Shown here: piece by piece, positions 8,371 to 16,878 of the stretch
Position numbering within the stretch: position 1 is the first letter of the stretch
How the letters are laid out: every line of letters starts with the position of its first letter
Source: a marine group bacterium Sva0996 bin134
GTDB taxonomy: Bacteria; Actinomycetota; Acidimicrobiia; Acidimicrobiales; Bin134
Reading direction: 5' to 3'
DNA length: 64,000 nucleotides
NCBI GenBank assembly: GCA_002239105.1
Contig: MPNQ01000002.1
Coordinates: forward strand, 1 to 64,000
The notes under the pieces: generated by a model
Seen by the model: only the letters and a program-made list of their open reading frames with translations
Told to the model about the DNA's origin: nothing
Database searches by the model: none
Made by a program: the position numbers and the translations under genes

Positions 8371-8586
8371 TCAGCCCGAAGGAGATTCACTGTCGACTGC
8401 ATCTTCGGCTGGTGCCGGATGCGCTCGTTTGGCAAAGAGAACAGCAAACCAGAGTAAGGCAAGGACGGTGAGCCAACCGATGAGTTGAACCCACCGAGGC
8501 CCCGGAAGCCCGATTACTCCGACACCGGTAAATAGCAGTGCTGCAAGAGCCGCCGGTGGCCTCAACTTGAAGCCCTTGTGGTCCAT
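8371..8586 (-). CDS. Small membrane protein, unknown function
   Basis: 71 aa from the ATG at 8586 (MDHKGFKL). Two hydrophobic segments (about residues 11-27, PAALAALLFTGVGVIGL, and 33-52, VQLIGWLTVLALLWFAVLF) are joined by GPRW and followed by a basic then acidic tail. It therefore looks like a two-helix inner-membrane protein. I do not recognise a family. It is followed on the other side by another small gene on the same strand. Confidence 0.5.
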   Translation of the reverse strand: MDHKGFKLRPPAALAALLFTGVGVIGLPGPRWVQLIGWLTVLALLWFAVLFAKRAHPAPAEDAVDSESPSG

Positions 8587-8632
8587 AGGCCCGCACTGTA
8601 GACGATGGAAAGCCGAAGCCACCCGCTCGGGG

Positions 8633-8875
8633 CTAGTTCATGTTCAACTCGCCCAATATCTGCGCGGCGCTCTCGCTCCGCTTGGCCGCTGAGCGCCTGC
8701 GCTCGGCCAGCAGGTTCGCTACGGGGTTGCTCTGCCGGTGCGAGTCAATGATCCACTCCGAGCAAGCCAAGACGATGCCCAGCAGCAGCGCCAGTTGGCC
8801 CTCGTCCGCCTGGACCATCGGAAGCTCTGCGGTGTCCAGCGCGTTGAGCGCCAGCCGGTAGACCTGTACTGTCAC
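8633..8875 (-). CDS. Small hypothetical protein
   Basis: 80 aa with a GTG start at 8875. It has a helical, Leu/Ala-rich centre (EGQLALLLGIVLACSEWI) and a basic, Arg/Ser-rich C-terminal helix (LLAERRRSAAKRSESAAQIL). No known family is recognised. The adjacent 8640-8861 plus-strand frame is its shadow. It may pair with the small membrane protein 46 bp downstream. Coding status is only moderately supported. Confidence 0.4.
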   Translation of the reverse strand: MTVQVYRLALNALDTAELPMVQADEGQLALLLGIVLACSEWIIDSHRQSNPVANLLAERRRSAAKRSESAAQILGELNMN

Positions 8876-8915
8876 ACCGGCAAGCGCTTGCCAATGGCAC
8901 GCTCAAGGAGGACAG

Positions 8916-9335
8916 ATGACGCAGATTCTCGCTCAGTATTGCATCAACGTGGAGGACATGGACAGGGCCCTCGAGTTCTGGGTGGACGTGTGCGAGCTCG
9001 AGCTCCAGCACCGCCTCGAGATTCCCGGCGCCCTCGAGGCAGTGATCCAGTCGCCCCACGGAGGCTCACGCCTCCAGTTGGCCCAGCACCTCGACAATGA
9101 AGGGCCCATCGACATGGGTACCGCCATGTGGAAGATCTACATCAACACCTCCGACTGCCATCGGCTCTACCAGCGAGCTATCGACGCCGGCTGCGAGTCG
9201 GTCATGGAGCCCACCCACCTGGATCGCTGGCCGGTGATAATGGCATACGTGAAGGACTTCGACGGCTATCTCATTGAGTTCGTCGAGCACAAAGAGGGCA
9301 CCCGCCCCGGCATTCCCGATCCGAAGAAGGTATGA
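8916..9335 (+). CDS. VOC (glyoxalase-fold) family protein
   Basis: 139 aa, with a strong AAGGAGG five bases before the ATG. It shows the single-domain vicinal-oxygen-chelate pattern: ILAQYCINVEDMDRALEFW at the start, a middle beta-alpha repeat (INTSDCHRLYQRAIDAGCE) and the closing VKDFDGYLIEFVEH, whose Glu is a usual metal ligand. Such proteins act as glyoxalases, epimerases, dioxygenases or resistance binders on small molecules. No gene partner gives the substrate away. Confidence 0.85.
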   Translation: MTQILAQYCINVEDMDRALEFWVDVCELELQHRLEIPGALEAVIQSPHGGSRLQLAQHLDNEGPIDMGTAMWKIYINTSDCHRLYQRAIDAGCESVMEPTHLDRWPVIMAYVKDFDGYLIEFVEHKEGTRPGIPDPKKV

Positions 9336-9375
9336 GCGACACCCCAAGATGGTGGGATAGTTAGGGAATTCTGTC

Positions 9376-10092
9376 CTGACTCCGCTTGAGATCATCGTCA
9401 TCGTCGGATTTTCCGCGGCTGGGGCTATATCTCAAGGCTGTCTGGGTATTGGACTCGCTCTGGTTGCTGGACCAGCCCTGGTGGCAATTGATCCAAGCTT
9501 TGCCCCTGGGCCGCTCATCGTCGTTGGCCAAGTAGTGGGCATTCGCAATGTCATCGTCGAACGCAGCCATACCGACCGCCAGGCTGTCCGACGATGCGCA
9601 TTCGGACTGCCATTCGGATTGACCGCTGGGCTGGTCGTGCTCGCCATGGTGAGTGACGAGGCCATCGCGCTCTTGGTTGGAAGCCTTGCCGCGGCCGGCG
9701 CCCTATCGCTTCTCTGCGGGTTTCGGATTGCCCGGACGCCGCCCGTGGAGGTTGCCACCGGAATGGCGGTTGGATTCTCGAGCATGACCGCCGCATTGCC
9801 AGGTCCGGCATTCGTGCTCACGTTCAGCGATATGAAGCCGGCGACGCTTCGAGGCACAGTCGGCTCGGTATTTCTCATGGTCGCGGTTGCCGCGATGATC
9901 GGCCTCCTCGCCACCGGGGAGTTTGGTCTCTACGAGGTTGAGCTGATCGGCTGGCTCATCCCCGGCATCATCCTAGGGCTGTTCTTGGCCCGTTTCGTCC
10001 GCCCCCTCCTCGACCGGGCCTGGTTCCGCCCCGCAGTGCTGCTGGTAGCCCTGTCCGGCGGGGTCGCCCTCATTCTCCGCCAGGTCCTTTGA
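9376..10092 (+). CDS. TauE/SafE-family membrane exporter, probable CTG start
   Basis: 238 aa. The first canonical start in frame (GTG, 9481) would cut away the first transmembrane helix and the conserved glycine-rich segment AISQGCLGIGLALVAGPAL. The open frame begins after a stop at 9358-9360 and contains no ATG, GTG or TTG before 9481. The CTG at 9376 has AGGG at 9363-9366, nine bases upstream, and gives a normal family length. The protein has about seven to eight hydrophobic helices. TauE/SafE proteins are thought to export sulfite, sulfoacetate or other organosulfur anions. Its stop is followed by the GH3 gene. Confidence 0.8.
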   Translation: MTPLEIIVIVGFSAAGAISQGCLGIGLALVAGPALVAIDPSFAPGPLIVVGQVVGIRNVIVERSHTDRQAVRRCAFGLPFGLTAGLVVLAMVSDEAIALLVGSLAAAGALSLLCGFRIARTPPVEVATGMAVGFSSMTAALPGPAFVLTFSDMKPATLRGTVGSVFLMVAVAAMIGLLATGEFGLYEVELIGWLIPGIILGLFLARFVRPLLDRAWFRPAVLLVALSGGVALILRQVL

Positions 10093-10175
10093 GTGCAGAC
10101 TTCAGCACGGGCGCCAGAGCATCAGGCTCTACTTGTGGGAGTGGTAAGCAAAGAAGGCCGCCAAGAGGAGACACT

Positions 10176-12554
10176 ATGACTGAGACCTACCGAGATCCGA
10201 GCGCATCCATAGACGATCGAGTTGCCGATCTCCTGGGGCGAATGACCCTCGAGGAGAAGGTCGCCCAGCTCGGAACGGTCTGGCTTACCGCGCTGGTGAA
10301 TAACGAGAAATTCGACCCGGACAATGCCGCGGAGATGCTGGCCGACGGAATCGGCCAAGTCACTCGCATCGGCGCGAGCACCGGACTGCTGGCCAACGAG
10401 TCGGCGCAACTCGGCAACGAAATCCAGCAAGTGCTGGTGGAGCGCACCCGGCTAGGGATCCCTACGGTGATCCATGAGGAGGGCGTCGGCGGATTCCTTC
10501 ACCGCGGGGCCACTACTTTCCCCCAGGGGCTGGGCTTGGCGGCCACTTGGGATGTCGACTTGATGGCCGAGGTCGCTGAGGTGATCCGCACTCAGATGAC
10601 CGCCGTTGGCGCCCGCCACAACCTCTCCCCTGTCCTAGACGTGGCCCGCGATCCCCGATGGGGCCGGGTGGAGGAGACCTACGGAGAGTCACCCGAGCTG
10701 TGTGCCCGGATGGGCGTTGCCTATGTGCGAGGGCTCCAGACCGACGATTTGGCCAACGGCGTGGTGTGCACCGGCAAGCACTTCCTGGGTTACGGATACT
10801 CCCTGGGCGGCCGCAACCAGGCACCGGTCCACCTGGGCGATCGTGAGCTTCGCGAGGTGTACGCCGAGCCGTTCGCGGCCGCCATCCGCGAGGCCGGCCT
10901 GGCGTCGATCATGAACAGCTACTCATCCATCGACGGAGTACCCGTGGCGGCCAGCCGGGCGATGCTTACTGATCTTTTGCGAGGTGAACTGGGCTTTTCC
11001 GGAACGGTGGTGGCCGACTACTTCGCGGTCATGCAGTTGCACTTCAACCACATGACCGCCGCAGATCCCACTGAGTCGGCAATCCAAGCACTCAGCGCGG
11101 GACTCGATATCGAACTGCCAGCGCTCGATTGCTACAAGCACCTGCCTGCCGCAGTTCAAGATGGCCGAATCGATGAGTCGATCATCGACGAGTCGTGTGC
11201 TCGGGTCCTGGCCCAGAAATTCCAACTTGGGCTGTTCGAGAACCCCTATGTGGACGCCGGTGCCGCCCTTGGCGTCTTTGACACCCCCGACCAAAGGGCG
11301 CTGGCCAGGCGGGCCGCGGCTGAAGGGGTGATCCTGCTCAAGAACGACGGGGTGCTGCCCCTCAGTTCGACGATCTCAAAGGTGGCGGTCGTCGGCCCCC
11401 ACGCCGACGATCCTCGTCTCCTCCAAGGCGACTACCACTACCCCACCCATCTGGAGATCATCTACCAGAACCGCAGTGCTGAGATGCTCGAAGCCATGGA
11501 GGCCCTGGGCATCGACCAGGGGGTCGACCAGCTCCCCGAAGCCGGCGGTTCGTTCTCCCCGGGACCGCACTTCACCCCCCATGTGACACCGCTGGAAGGA
11601 CTGCGGGCCGCGCTGCCCCACACCGAGATCATCCATGCTGCGGGATGCGCCGACACTGGCGACGACGCATCGGGCATCGAGGAAGCGGTCGCCGCGGCGG
11701 CTTCAGCCGACGTTGCCATAGTGTGCGTGGGCGCCCGCTCTGGGCTGGTTGCCGACGCCACTGTCGGGGAGGCCCGCGACGCCACCGACCTCGGCCTTCC
11801 CGGAGCCCAGGCGCAGCTGGTGGCCCAAATCGCGGCGACCGGAACCCCGATGGTCATGGTGGTGATCAGCGGCCGGGTCCACACCCTTGAAGCCGAGGCC
11901 GCGAATGCCAATGCCCTCATCTGGTCGATCCTTCCCGGCGAAGAGGGCGGGTCGGCCATCGCCCAGGTGCTGACCGGAGCGGTGAACCCGTCGGGCCGAC
12001 TCCCGGTCACGCTGCCCTTGCATGTCGGGCAGGTCCCGCTGCACCACGACATGCGGCGGCGCGGCGACCGGTCGGAGTTCTACGGCAGCTACGTTGACTG
12101 CGACACCGACGCGCTCTTCTGGTTCGGCCACGGTCTGTCGTACACCACATTCGAATACGGCGAGCCCTCAGCGGTGGCCGGGACGACAACGGAAGCCACC
12201 ACTGTCTCAATTCCTGTTACCAACACCGGTCGGCGCGATGGCGATGAGGTTGTCCAGCTCTACGCCACCGACGACGTAGCCTCAGTGGCCCGACCGATCC
12301 GCGAGCTGATCGGATTCACCCGGGTTGCCATCCCAGCCGGGGAATCCCGCACCGTCACGTTTACCGTCCATCCCAGCCGATTGGCCTTTCATGGCGTCGA
12401 CATGGCTCTGGCCACCGAGCCGGGAAAGTTCACGTTCCGGGTAGGAGGTTCGGCATTCGACCCCGCAATGCGCGAGGCCCACGTCGAACTCACCGGCGAC
12501 ACCACCCCCTACGATCGCCGTCATATTGTCGCCACGACCGTAGAGATCAACTAG
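10176..12554 (+). CDS. Glycoside hydrolase family 3 (beta-glucosidase/xylosidase type)
   Basis: 792 aa from the ATG at 10176, with GAGGAG upstream; longer in-frame starts inside the TauE gene are rejected. It has the three-part architecture of bacterial beta-glucosidases: the TIM barrel (ARDPRWGRVEETYGESP, CTGKHFLGYG and the nucleophile Asp near residue 281 in TVVADYFAVMQ), the alpha/beta sandwich (from about 400, GVILLKNDGVLPL), and a C-terminal fibronectin-III-like domain (VSIPVTNTGRRDGDEVVQLY). It removes terminal beta-linked glucose or xylose. No signal peptide is visible, so the enzyme acts on imported oligosaccharides or glycosides in the cytosol. Confidence 0.93.
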   Translation: MTETYRDPSASIDDRVADLLGRMTLEEKVAQLGTVWLTALVNNEKFDPDNAAEMLADGIGQVTRIGASTGLLANESAQLGNEIQQVLVERTRLGIPTVIHEEGVGGFLHRGATTFPQGLGLAATWDVDLMAEVAEVIRTQMTAVGARHNLSPVLDVARDPRWGRVEETYGESPELCARMGVAYVRGLQTDDLANGVVCTGKHFLGYGYSLGGRNQAPVHLGDRELREVYAEPFAAAIREAGLASIMNSYSSIDGVPVAASRAMLTDLLRGELGFSGTVVADYFAVMQLHFNHMTAADPTESAIQALSAGLDIELPALDCYKHLPAAVQDGRIDESIIDESCARVLAQKFQLGLFENPYVDAGAALGVFDTPDQRALARRAAAEGVILLKNDGVLPLSSTISKVAVVGPHADDPRLLQGDYHYPTHLEIIYQNRSAEMLEAMEALGIDQGVDQLPEAGGSFSPGPHFTPHVTPLEGLRAALPHTEIIHAAGCADTGDDASGIEEAVAAAASADVAIVCVGARSGLVADATVGEARDATDLGLPGAQAQLVAQIAATGTPMVMVVISGRVHTLEAEAANANALIWSILPGEEGGSAIAQVLTGAVNPSGRLPVTLPLHVGQVPLHHDMRRRGDRSEFYGSYVDCDTDALFWFGHGLSYTTFEYGEPSAVAGTTTEATTVSIPVTNTGRRDGDEVVQLYATDDVASVARPIRELIGFTRVAIPAGESRTVTFTVHPSRLAFHGVDMALATEPGKFTFRVGGSAFDPAMREAHVELTGDTTPYDRRHIVATTVEIN

Positions 12555-12609
12555 CCAGATGTCGGGGCAAGCGGCTGTCCCACTCGTTGACGTGTCCTAA
12601 CCTTGCTGC

Positions 12610-13290
12610 GTGACCCTTCGCCGTGGCACCGATGTCCTCGCGGAAACCGTCGATGTGGCTGGCCGGGATGTCCTGGATGTGGGTTGCGGTGACGGCACAC
12701 TGGTCCGATGGCTGTGCGGTCATGGGGCACGCGCCATCGGAGCCGATTGCGGTGCTGAGATGCTCCGACGAGCTTTGGAGGCCGACCCCGACCATACCGA
12801 TAGGTACGTCGATGCCCCGGGCCAGGCTCTCCCCTTCGGCGACAACTCCTTCGATGTCGTTGTCTTCTCGAATTCCCTGCACCACATCCCCGCCGATGAC
12901 ATGGCTCAGGCTTTGGTAGAAGCAGGCCGCGTGCTGCGCCCCGGGGGGACGCTCTATGTGGCCGAGCCCGAAATAGAGGGCCCCGAGGATTCGATGGGCT
13001 ATCCGGTTATCGACGAGACCGCCGTGCGAACTGAGGCCCAGCAGGTGCTTGACAACCTCGACCCGAACCGGTTCGACTCGCTGCGCCGCTTCACTTACAC
13101 CTCAGAAGCTGTATACGAGAGCTTCGATCAGTGGTGCGACCGGGTGGTGGGAATCGACCCCGAAAGAGCCTCCGCCTTAGACAAGCACAGAGAAGACCTG
13201 AGTGAACGATTCCACCGCATGGGCGAACGCCGGCCCGCCGGTTGGGCCTTTGCCCACAACAGTCTCGTCACCGTCACCACCGCCCGCTGA
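12610..13290 (+). CDS. SAM-dependent methyltransferase, class I
   Basis: 226 aa with a GTG start. No Shine-Dalgarno is present, but TAACCT lies at 12598-12603, six bases upstream, so a leaderless mRNA is likely. SAM-binding motif I is VLDVGCGDGTLVRWL, followed by the acidic position in AIGADCGAEML, motif II FDVVVFSNSLHHI and GRVLRPGGTLYVAEPE. This is the UbiE/methyltransferase-11 type acting on small molecules. The C-terminal 80 residues carry no recognised domain. The gene is convergent with the cupin gene downstream. Confidence 0.88.
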   Translation: MTLRRGTDVLAETVDVAGRDVLDVGCGDGTLVRWLCGHGARAIGADCGAEMLRRALEADPDHTDRYVDAPGQALPFGDNSFDVVVFSNSLHHIPADDMAQALVEAGRVLRPGGTLYVAEPEIEGPEDSMGYPVIDETAVRTEAQQVLDNLDPNRFDSLRRFTYTSEAVYESFDQWCDRVVGIDPERASALDKHREDLSERFHRMGERRPAGWAFAHNSLVTVTTAR

Positions 13291-13301
13291 GACGACGTCG
13301 C

Positions 13302-13814
13302 TCATGACAGCGGGTGGGCGTCGAGCAGGACAAAGGCCAGACGGGCGGGCTCGGCGCCTCGGTTCTCCCAGTGGTGGGCGGTGCCGCGCTGGACCACCGT
13401 GTCGTACTTGTGCAAGGTCACCTCGCCTTCGTCCAGCAGCAGCGTGACCTCGCCGTCGAGGACGACCATGTAGTCGATCGTCCTGGTTGTGTGCATACCG
13501 GGTCGGCGGTCACCATGCGCCACGGCCCCTTCCTTGGCCAACCGCTCCGCGGTTTCTTCGACTGCCCCAGGGGCCAGCTCGCTGCTCGGAAGGAGCTCGA
13601 CCAGCCAGAACAGCGAGCCCTGGGGAGGGGCTTCGAGGCGGGTCTCCCGCAGAGCGGCATCGGTGGCTTCTCCGGCGTTGTCGGCTGGGGAGCCCTCTGT
13701 CGTCCAGATCTGTATCCGGCGCTTGTAGTCGTGGACGTCGTTGAAAACGATCACCGACCGACCGTCGGCATCGTGGCCGGTGACCACTCGACGGACCTTC
13801 TTGGCGTTGTCCAT
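13302..13814 (-). CDS. Cupin-domain protein
   Basis: 170 aa from the ATG at 13814. The C-terminal half is a single cupin barrel: HTTRTIDYMVVLDGEVTLLLDEGE, then DTVVQRGTAHHWENRGAEPARLAFVLL, with His positions suitable for a metal. The N-terminal 70 residues (VTGHDADGRSVIVFNDV) are typical of small cupins found in aromatic or sugar catabolic operons. It lies 44 bp downstream of the SDR gene and is probably the last gene of the operon running from 19619. Confidence 0.85.
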   Translation of the reverse strand: MDNAKKVRRVVTGHDADGRSVIVFNDVHDYKRRIQIWTTEGSPADNAGEATDAALRETRLEAPPQGSLFWLVELLPSSELAPGAVEETAERLAKEGAVAHGDRRPGMHTTRTIDYMVVLDGEVTLLLDEGEVTLHKYDTVVQRGTAHHWENRGAEPARLAFVLLDAHPLS

Positions 13815-13858
13815 TGTCTGCCTCCTGTTGGATCGATCAGAAGATGTCCCGGCCGCTC

Positions 13859-14653
13859 TCAGAGCGGCATAACCCGTCCGCCGCTGGCGTGAATGGTGGC
13901 TCCGAGCATTGCGTGGCTCGGTGCAGAGGCGGCATAGGCGATCACGTCAGCTGCCTCGTCTACCCCCAGCAGCCGACCCCACGGCAGCAAACCGCGGTGC
14001 ACGACGTTCAACATGCGTTCGTCCTGTTCAGGCGTCGGTGGGTTCTCGCTGCCCATGCCACCGGTGGAAATCCCCCCGAGGGCGACGACGTTCACCACAA
14101 TCCCATAGGGGGCCAGTTCTGCCGCAGCCGACTTGGTCCAGGCGATCAATCCCCCCTTGGCCGCGTTGTACAGAGACACGGGGCTCATATCGGCCGGGGG
14201 CGGGTTGAACGGAGCCGTTGAGGCCACGCTTACCACTCGGCCGTAATTGGCCTCCTTCATAGCTGGGATCACTGCCTGGGTGCACAGCATCGGACCGAGC
14301 AGGTTGACGCCGATTACCTGGTTGAATTCCTCGACCTCGAAATGCTCGGTGCTGCTGGCCCCGCCAATGGCGGCGTTGTTGACCAGCGCATCTATGCGGC
14401 CAAACTCTCCGAGCACAGTGTCGGCCATCTTGGCTACATCATCACGATTGGACACGTCGGCCCGCACCCAGATCGCCTGCTGGCCGGTCTCTTCCGTGAT
14501 GGCCCCAGCGCTCTGCTCGCCCCAGTCCTGGCGGAGGTCGACAAGCGCGATGTCGTAGCCCCGTTGGGCAAGGGCCCGAGCGGTCGCCCCGCCCACTCCC
14601 CAAGGGCGAGCTCCGGTGACGATGGCAACTCTGTTATCGCTGCGAGTGGTCAT
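13859..14653 (-). CDS. Short-chain dehydrogenase/reductase (SDR)
   Basis: 264 aa from the ATG at 14653, preceded by GGGAGCAC; a longer upstream frame is rejected. The cofactor motif is slightly unusual (VTGARPWGVGGATA). NNAA is present in LVNNAAIGG, the catalytic Ser in VVSVAST, and Tyr/Lys in LYNAAKGG. The chemistry is NAD(P)-dependent oxidation of an alcohol or reduction of a ketone. It follows the P450 gene directly (13 bp), so it could oxidise an alcohol made by the P450. That coupling is inferred from order only. Confidence 0.9.
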   Translation of the reverse strand: MTTRSDNRVAIVTGARPWGVGGATARALAQRGYDIALVDLRQDWGEQSAGAITEETGQQAIWVRADVSNRDDVAKMADTVLGEFGRIDALVNNAAIGGASSTEHFEVEEFNQVIGVNLLGPMLCTQAVIPAMKEANYGRVVSVASTAPFNPPPADMSPVSLYNAAKGGLIAWTKSAAAELAPYGIVVNVVALGGISTGGMGSENPPTPEQDERMLNVVHRGLLPWGRLLGVDEAADVIAYAASAPSHAMLGATIHASGGRVMPL

Positions 14654-14666
14654 ACTCTGTGCTCCC

Positions 14667-16001
14667 TTAGCTCTTGTGAAGGGGGGAATTGATGGACTCT
14701 GGTGGGTTATCGGTTGCATCTCGAACGGGATCGAAGGTGACGAGCAGTTGGGTGCGGCCACGAAGGATGTAGCTGTCCATGAAGGCGTCCGCGTGATCGT
14801 CGGCGAGCGTCAGGTTGGGCAAGTCCAACATGGCGTTGGTACCCACCTTGGCCTCAAGCCGGGCCAAGCCTTGGCCGATGCAATAGTGCTCGCCGTAGCC
14901 GAAGGCAACATGGTCGTTGGATTCCCGGTCGACATCGAAATTGCTCGGCACCGGGCACAACTCGGGATCGCGATTGGCTGCGGCGAACGACAGCCACGCG
15001 AACTCGCCCTTTACCACGCGTTGTGCGCCAAGCGTGGTGGCCCGGGTGGCCACCCGGTACAGGCCCGTTACCGGGCTTTCGTAGCGCAGCGCCTCCTCCA
15101 CGAAGGTCGGCACAAGGTCTCGATCCGATGCCAGCCGATCTCGCAGTTCGTGATCGGTGGCCAGGCGGTGTCCGATGTTGGCCAGGAGTGTGGTGGTGGT
15201 CTCGTTGCCGGCCAGTAGAAACTGCCGCAGTGCTCCCATGCGCTCATCGTGGGTCAGCGGATCGCCGTCGACCTCGGCATTGGCCACATCGGTGATGAGG
15301 TCGTCGCGGGGCCCGGTTTGGCGCTTTTCGACCAAGACCGAGAAGTAATCCTCAAACTCTGACTCCGATCTGATGTAGCTGCGCACCTCGGCTCGGGTGG
15401 GATTGGCCCGCCCGATGGGTATGGCGAAGTCGTCAGACCATTTCTTGAATATTTCAAGCTCGTCCTCGGGTACGCCGAGCATCCGCGAGATCATCACCAT
15501 GGGCAGCAACACTGCGTACTCGCTTACCAGATCAGCCCGTCCCCGAGGGGCGAAGTCGGCGATGAGCCCATCTGATACCGACTCCACCTCTGGTTCCAGG
15601 GCCCGGAGGCGAGCGGGGCGGAATGCCCGATTCAATGCCCTTCGTTGCCGCACGTGCTCGGGCGGGTCGGCGGTATTGAGGACCCGCCCTCGGTTGCGGT
15701 TGCGGAACCGACGGACCGCGTCGGCCATTTCTGGCTCCTGTGCGATTGCACTGGCATGGTCGGCCACCGGGTCCCGGAACTCATAGGTCGCCGTTGGCGA
15801 TCGGTTCGACCACGTGGCGGGATCTAAGACGATTTGGTGGAGCAATTGATGGCTGGTGATGACCCACGCCCCCATGGCCTCGCTGTAAAACGCCGGTTCT
15901 GACGCAGCCCGCACCTCATCAAAGAGTTGCCAGGGCGACGCGATCAGTTCGTCATCACGGCCAAGCAGCCGCCCGATTCTGTCGTCCAGTGAATCCGTCA
16001 T
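14667..16001 (-). CDS. Cytochrome P450
   Basis: 444 aa from the ATG at 16001 (MTDSLDDR), overlapping the end of the upstream TauD gene. The I-helix motif LLAGNETTTTLL, the K-helix ExxR in EEALRYESP and the haem-binding FGYGEHYCIG (Cys at about residue 374) are all intact. It is a soluble class I bacterial P450 that needs a ferredoxin and reductase, and neither is encoded nearby. It probably hydroxylates a hydrophobic substrate in the same pathway as the TauD, SDR and thiolase-fold neighbours. Confidence 0.93.
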   Translation of the reverse strand: MTDSLDDRIGRLLGRDDELIASPWQLFDEVRAASEPAFYSEAMGAWVITSHQLLHQIVLDPATWSNRSPTATYEFRDPVADHASAIAQEPEMADAVRRFRNRNRGRVLNTADPPEHVRQRRALNRAFRPARLRALEPEVESVSDGLIADFAPRGRADLVSEYAVLLPMVMISRMLGVPEDELEIFKKWSDDFAIPIGRANPTRAEVRSYIRSESEFEDYFSVLVEKRQTGPRDDLITDVANAEVDGDPLTHDERMGALRQFLLAGNETTTTLLANIGHRLATDHELRDRLASDRDLVPTFVEEALRYESPVTGLYRVATRATTLGAQRVVKGEFAWLSFAAANRDPELCPVPSNFDVDRESNDHVAFGYGEHYCIGQGLARLEAKVGTNAMLDLPNLTLADDHADAFMDSYILRGRTQLLVTFDPVRDATDNPPESINSPLHKS

Positions 16002-16039
16002 CTTCTGGCGTGCGTGTCGATCATCGATGCTGCGGGCAA

Positions 16040-16864
16040 CTAGTTGGCCGCCACTGGACAATCGCCTTCCACTAGGAGCCGTCGCAGCACACGATCACCC
16101 TCCCACGGGTCGCGCACGGCGAAGTGGGCAGTGCACCGCTCGTCCCAGATAACGACATCTCCGTTGCGCCAGCGCCAGCGACAGGTCACGCTGGGATTGG
16201 TGGCGTGTTCGGTCACGGCTGCCATGAGTTCATGGCTGGCATCGTCATCGAGCCCGTCGACGGAGGCGTCCCCAACACAGAAGATCGCCTCCTCCCCTGT
16301 CTCGGGATGTCGCCTAAGCAGGGGCTGGTGCACCCCCTGGAGGTTGTCCCGCCATACCTGGGCGTCAAAATCCGGGAAGATCGTCTTCTTCAAGCCAATG
16401 AGCGTGTCAGGCACACTGTGCACTGTAGAGCGCCCCTGCATCTGCTCCCGCAGCTCATCTGGCAGCCACGACGCGGCTAGCACCAGGTTGGCCCACATAG
16501 TGTCGCCTCCTACCGGTGGTACGTCGATGGCTCGCAAGATGCCAAAAGCGGGCGGATTGGGCGCATAGAGCACATCCAGGTGCCATCGGTCGGTCAACAA
16601 CTGGTGATCGCTTTTGACCCGCAACTCCGACGGCTCGGCCGAATCGGCGCCAGCAAGACGGTCCATGGGATGGATCCACGGCTCGCCGAGCGTCTCGGCA
16701 AGTCGAACGTGCCGAGCATCATCTAGGAACTGATCGCGAATGCCAACCACCTTGTAGTCAAGCAAGGCTCTCCGCAGACCCGAGGCCGTCTCGGCGTCGA
16801 GTTCCCCCAGGTTGATGTCCAACAACTCGGCACCGAGTGCCGCTGTGAGTGGTTCAATTCGCAT
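16040..16864 (-). CDS. TauD/TfdA-family 2-oxoglutarate dioxygenase
   Basis: 274 aa from the ATG at 16864. The iron-binding triad is visible: His and Asp in WHLDVLY (about residue 93) and the distal His in DERCTAHFAVRD, with the 2-oxoglutarate-binding Arg in RVLRRLLVEG. Family members hydroxylate a carbon next to a leaving group such as sulfonate, sulfate or aryloxy, or hydroxylate carnitine-like compounds. It lies 14 bp after the thiolase-fold gene, and its 3' end overlaps the P450 start, so the genes form one transcript. Confidence 0.92.
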   Translation of the reverse strand: MRIEPLTAALGAELLDINLGELDAETASGLRRALLDYKVVGIRDQFLDDARHVRLAETLGEPWIHPMDRLAGADSAEPSELRVKSDHQLLTDRWHLDVLYAPNPPAFGILRAIDVPPVGGDTMWANLVLAASWLPDELREQMQGRSTVHSVPDTLIGLKKTIFPDFDAQVWRDNLQGVHQPLLRRHPETGEEAIFCVGDASVDGLDDDASHELMAAVTEHATNPSVTCRWRWRNGDVVIWDERCTAHFAVRDPWEGDRVLRRLLVEGDCPVAAN

Positions 16865-16878
16865 GCTGCTAATCCCCT

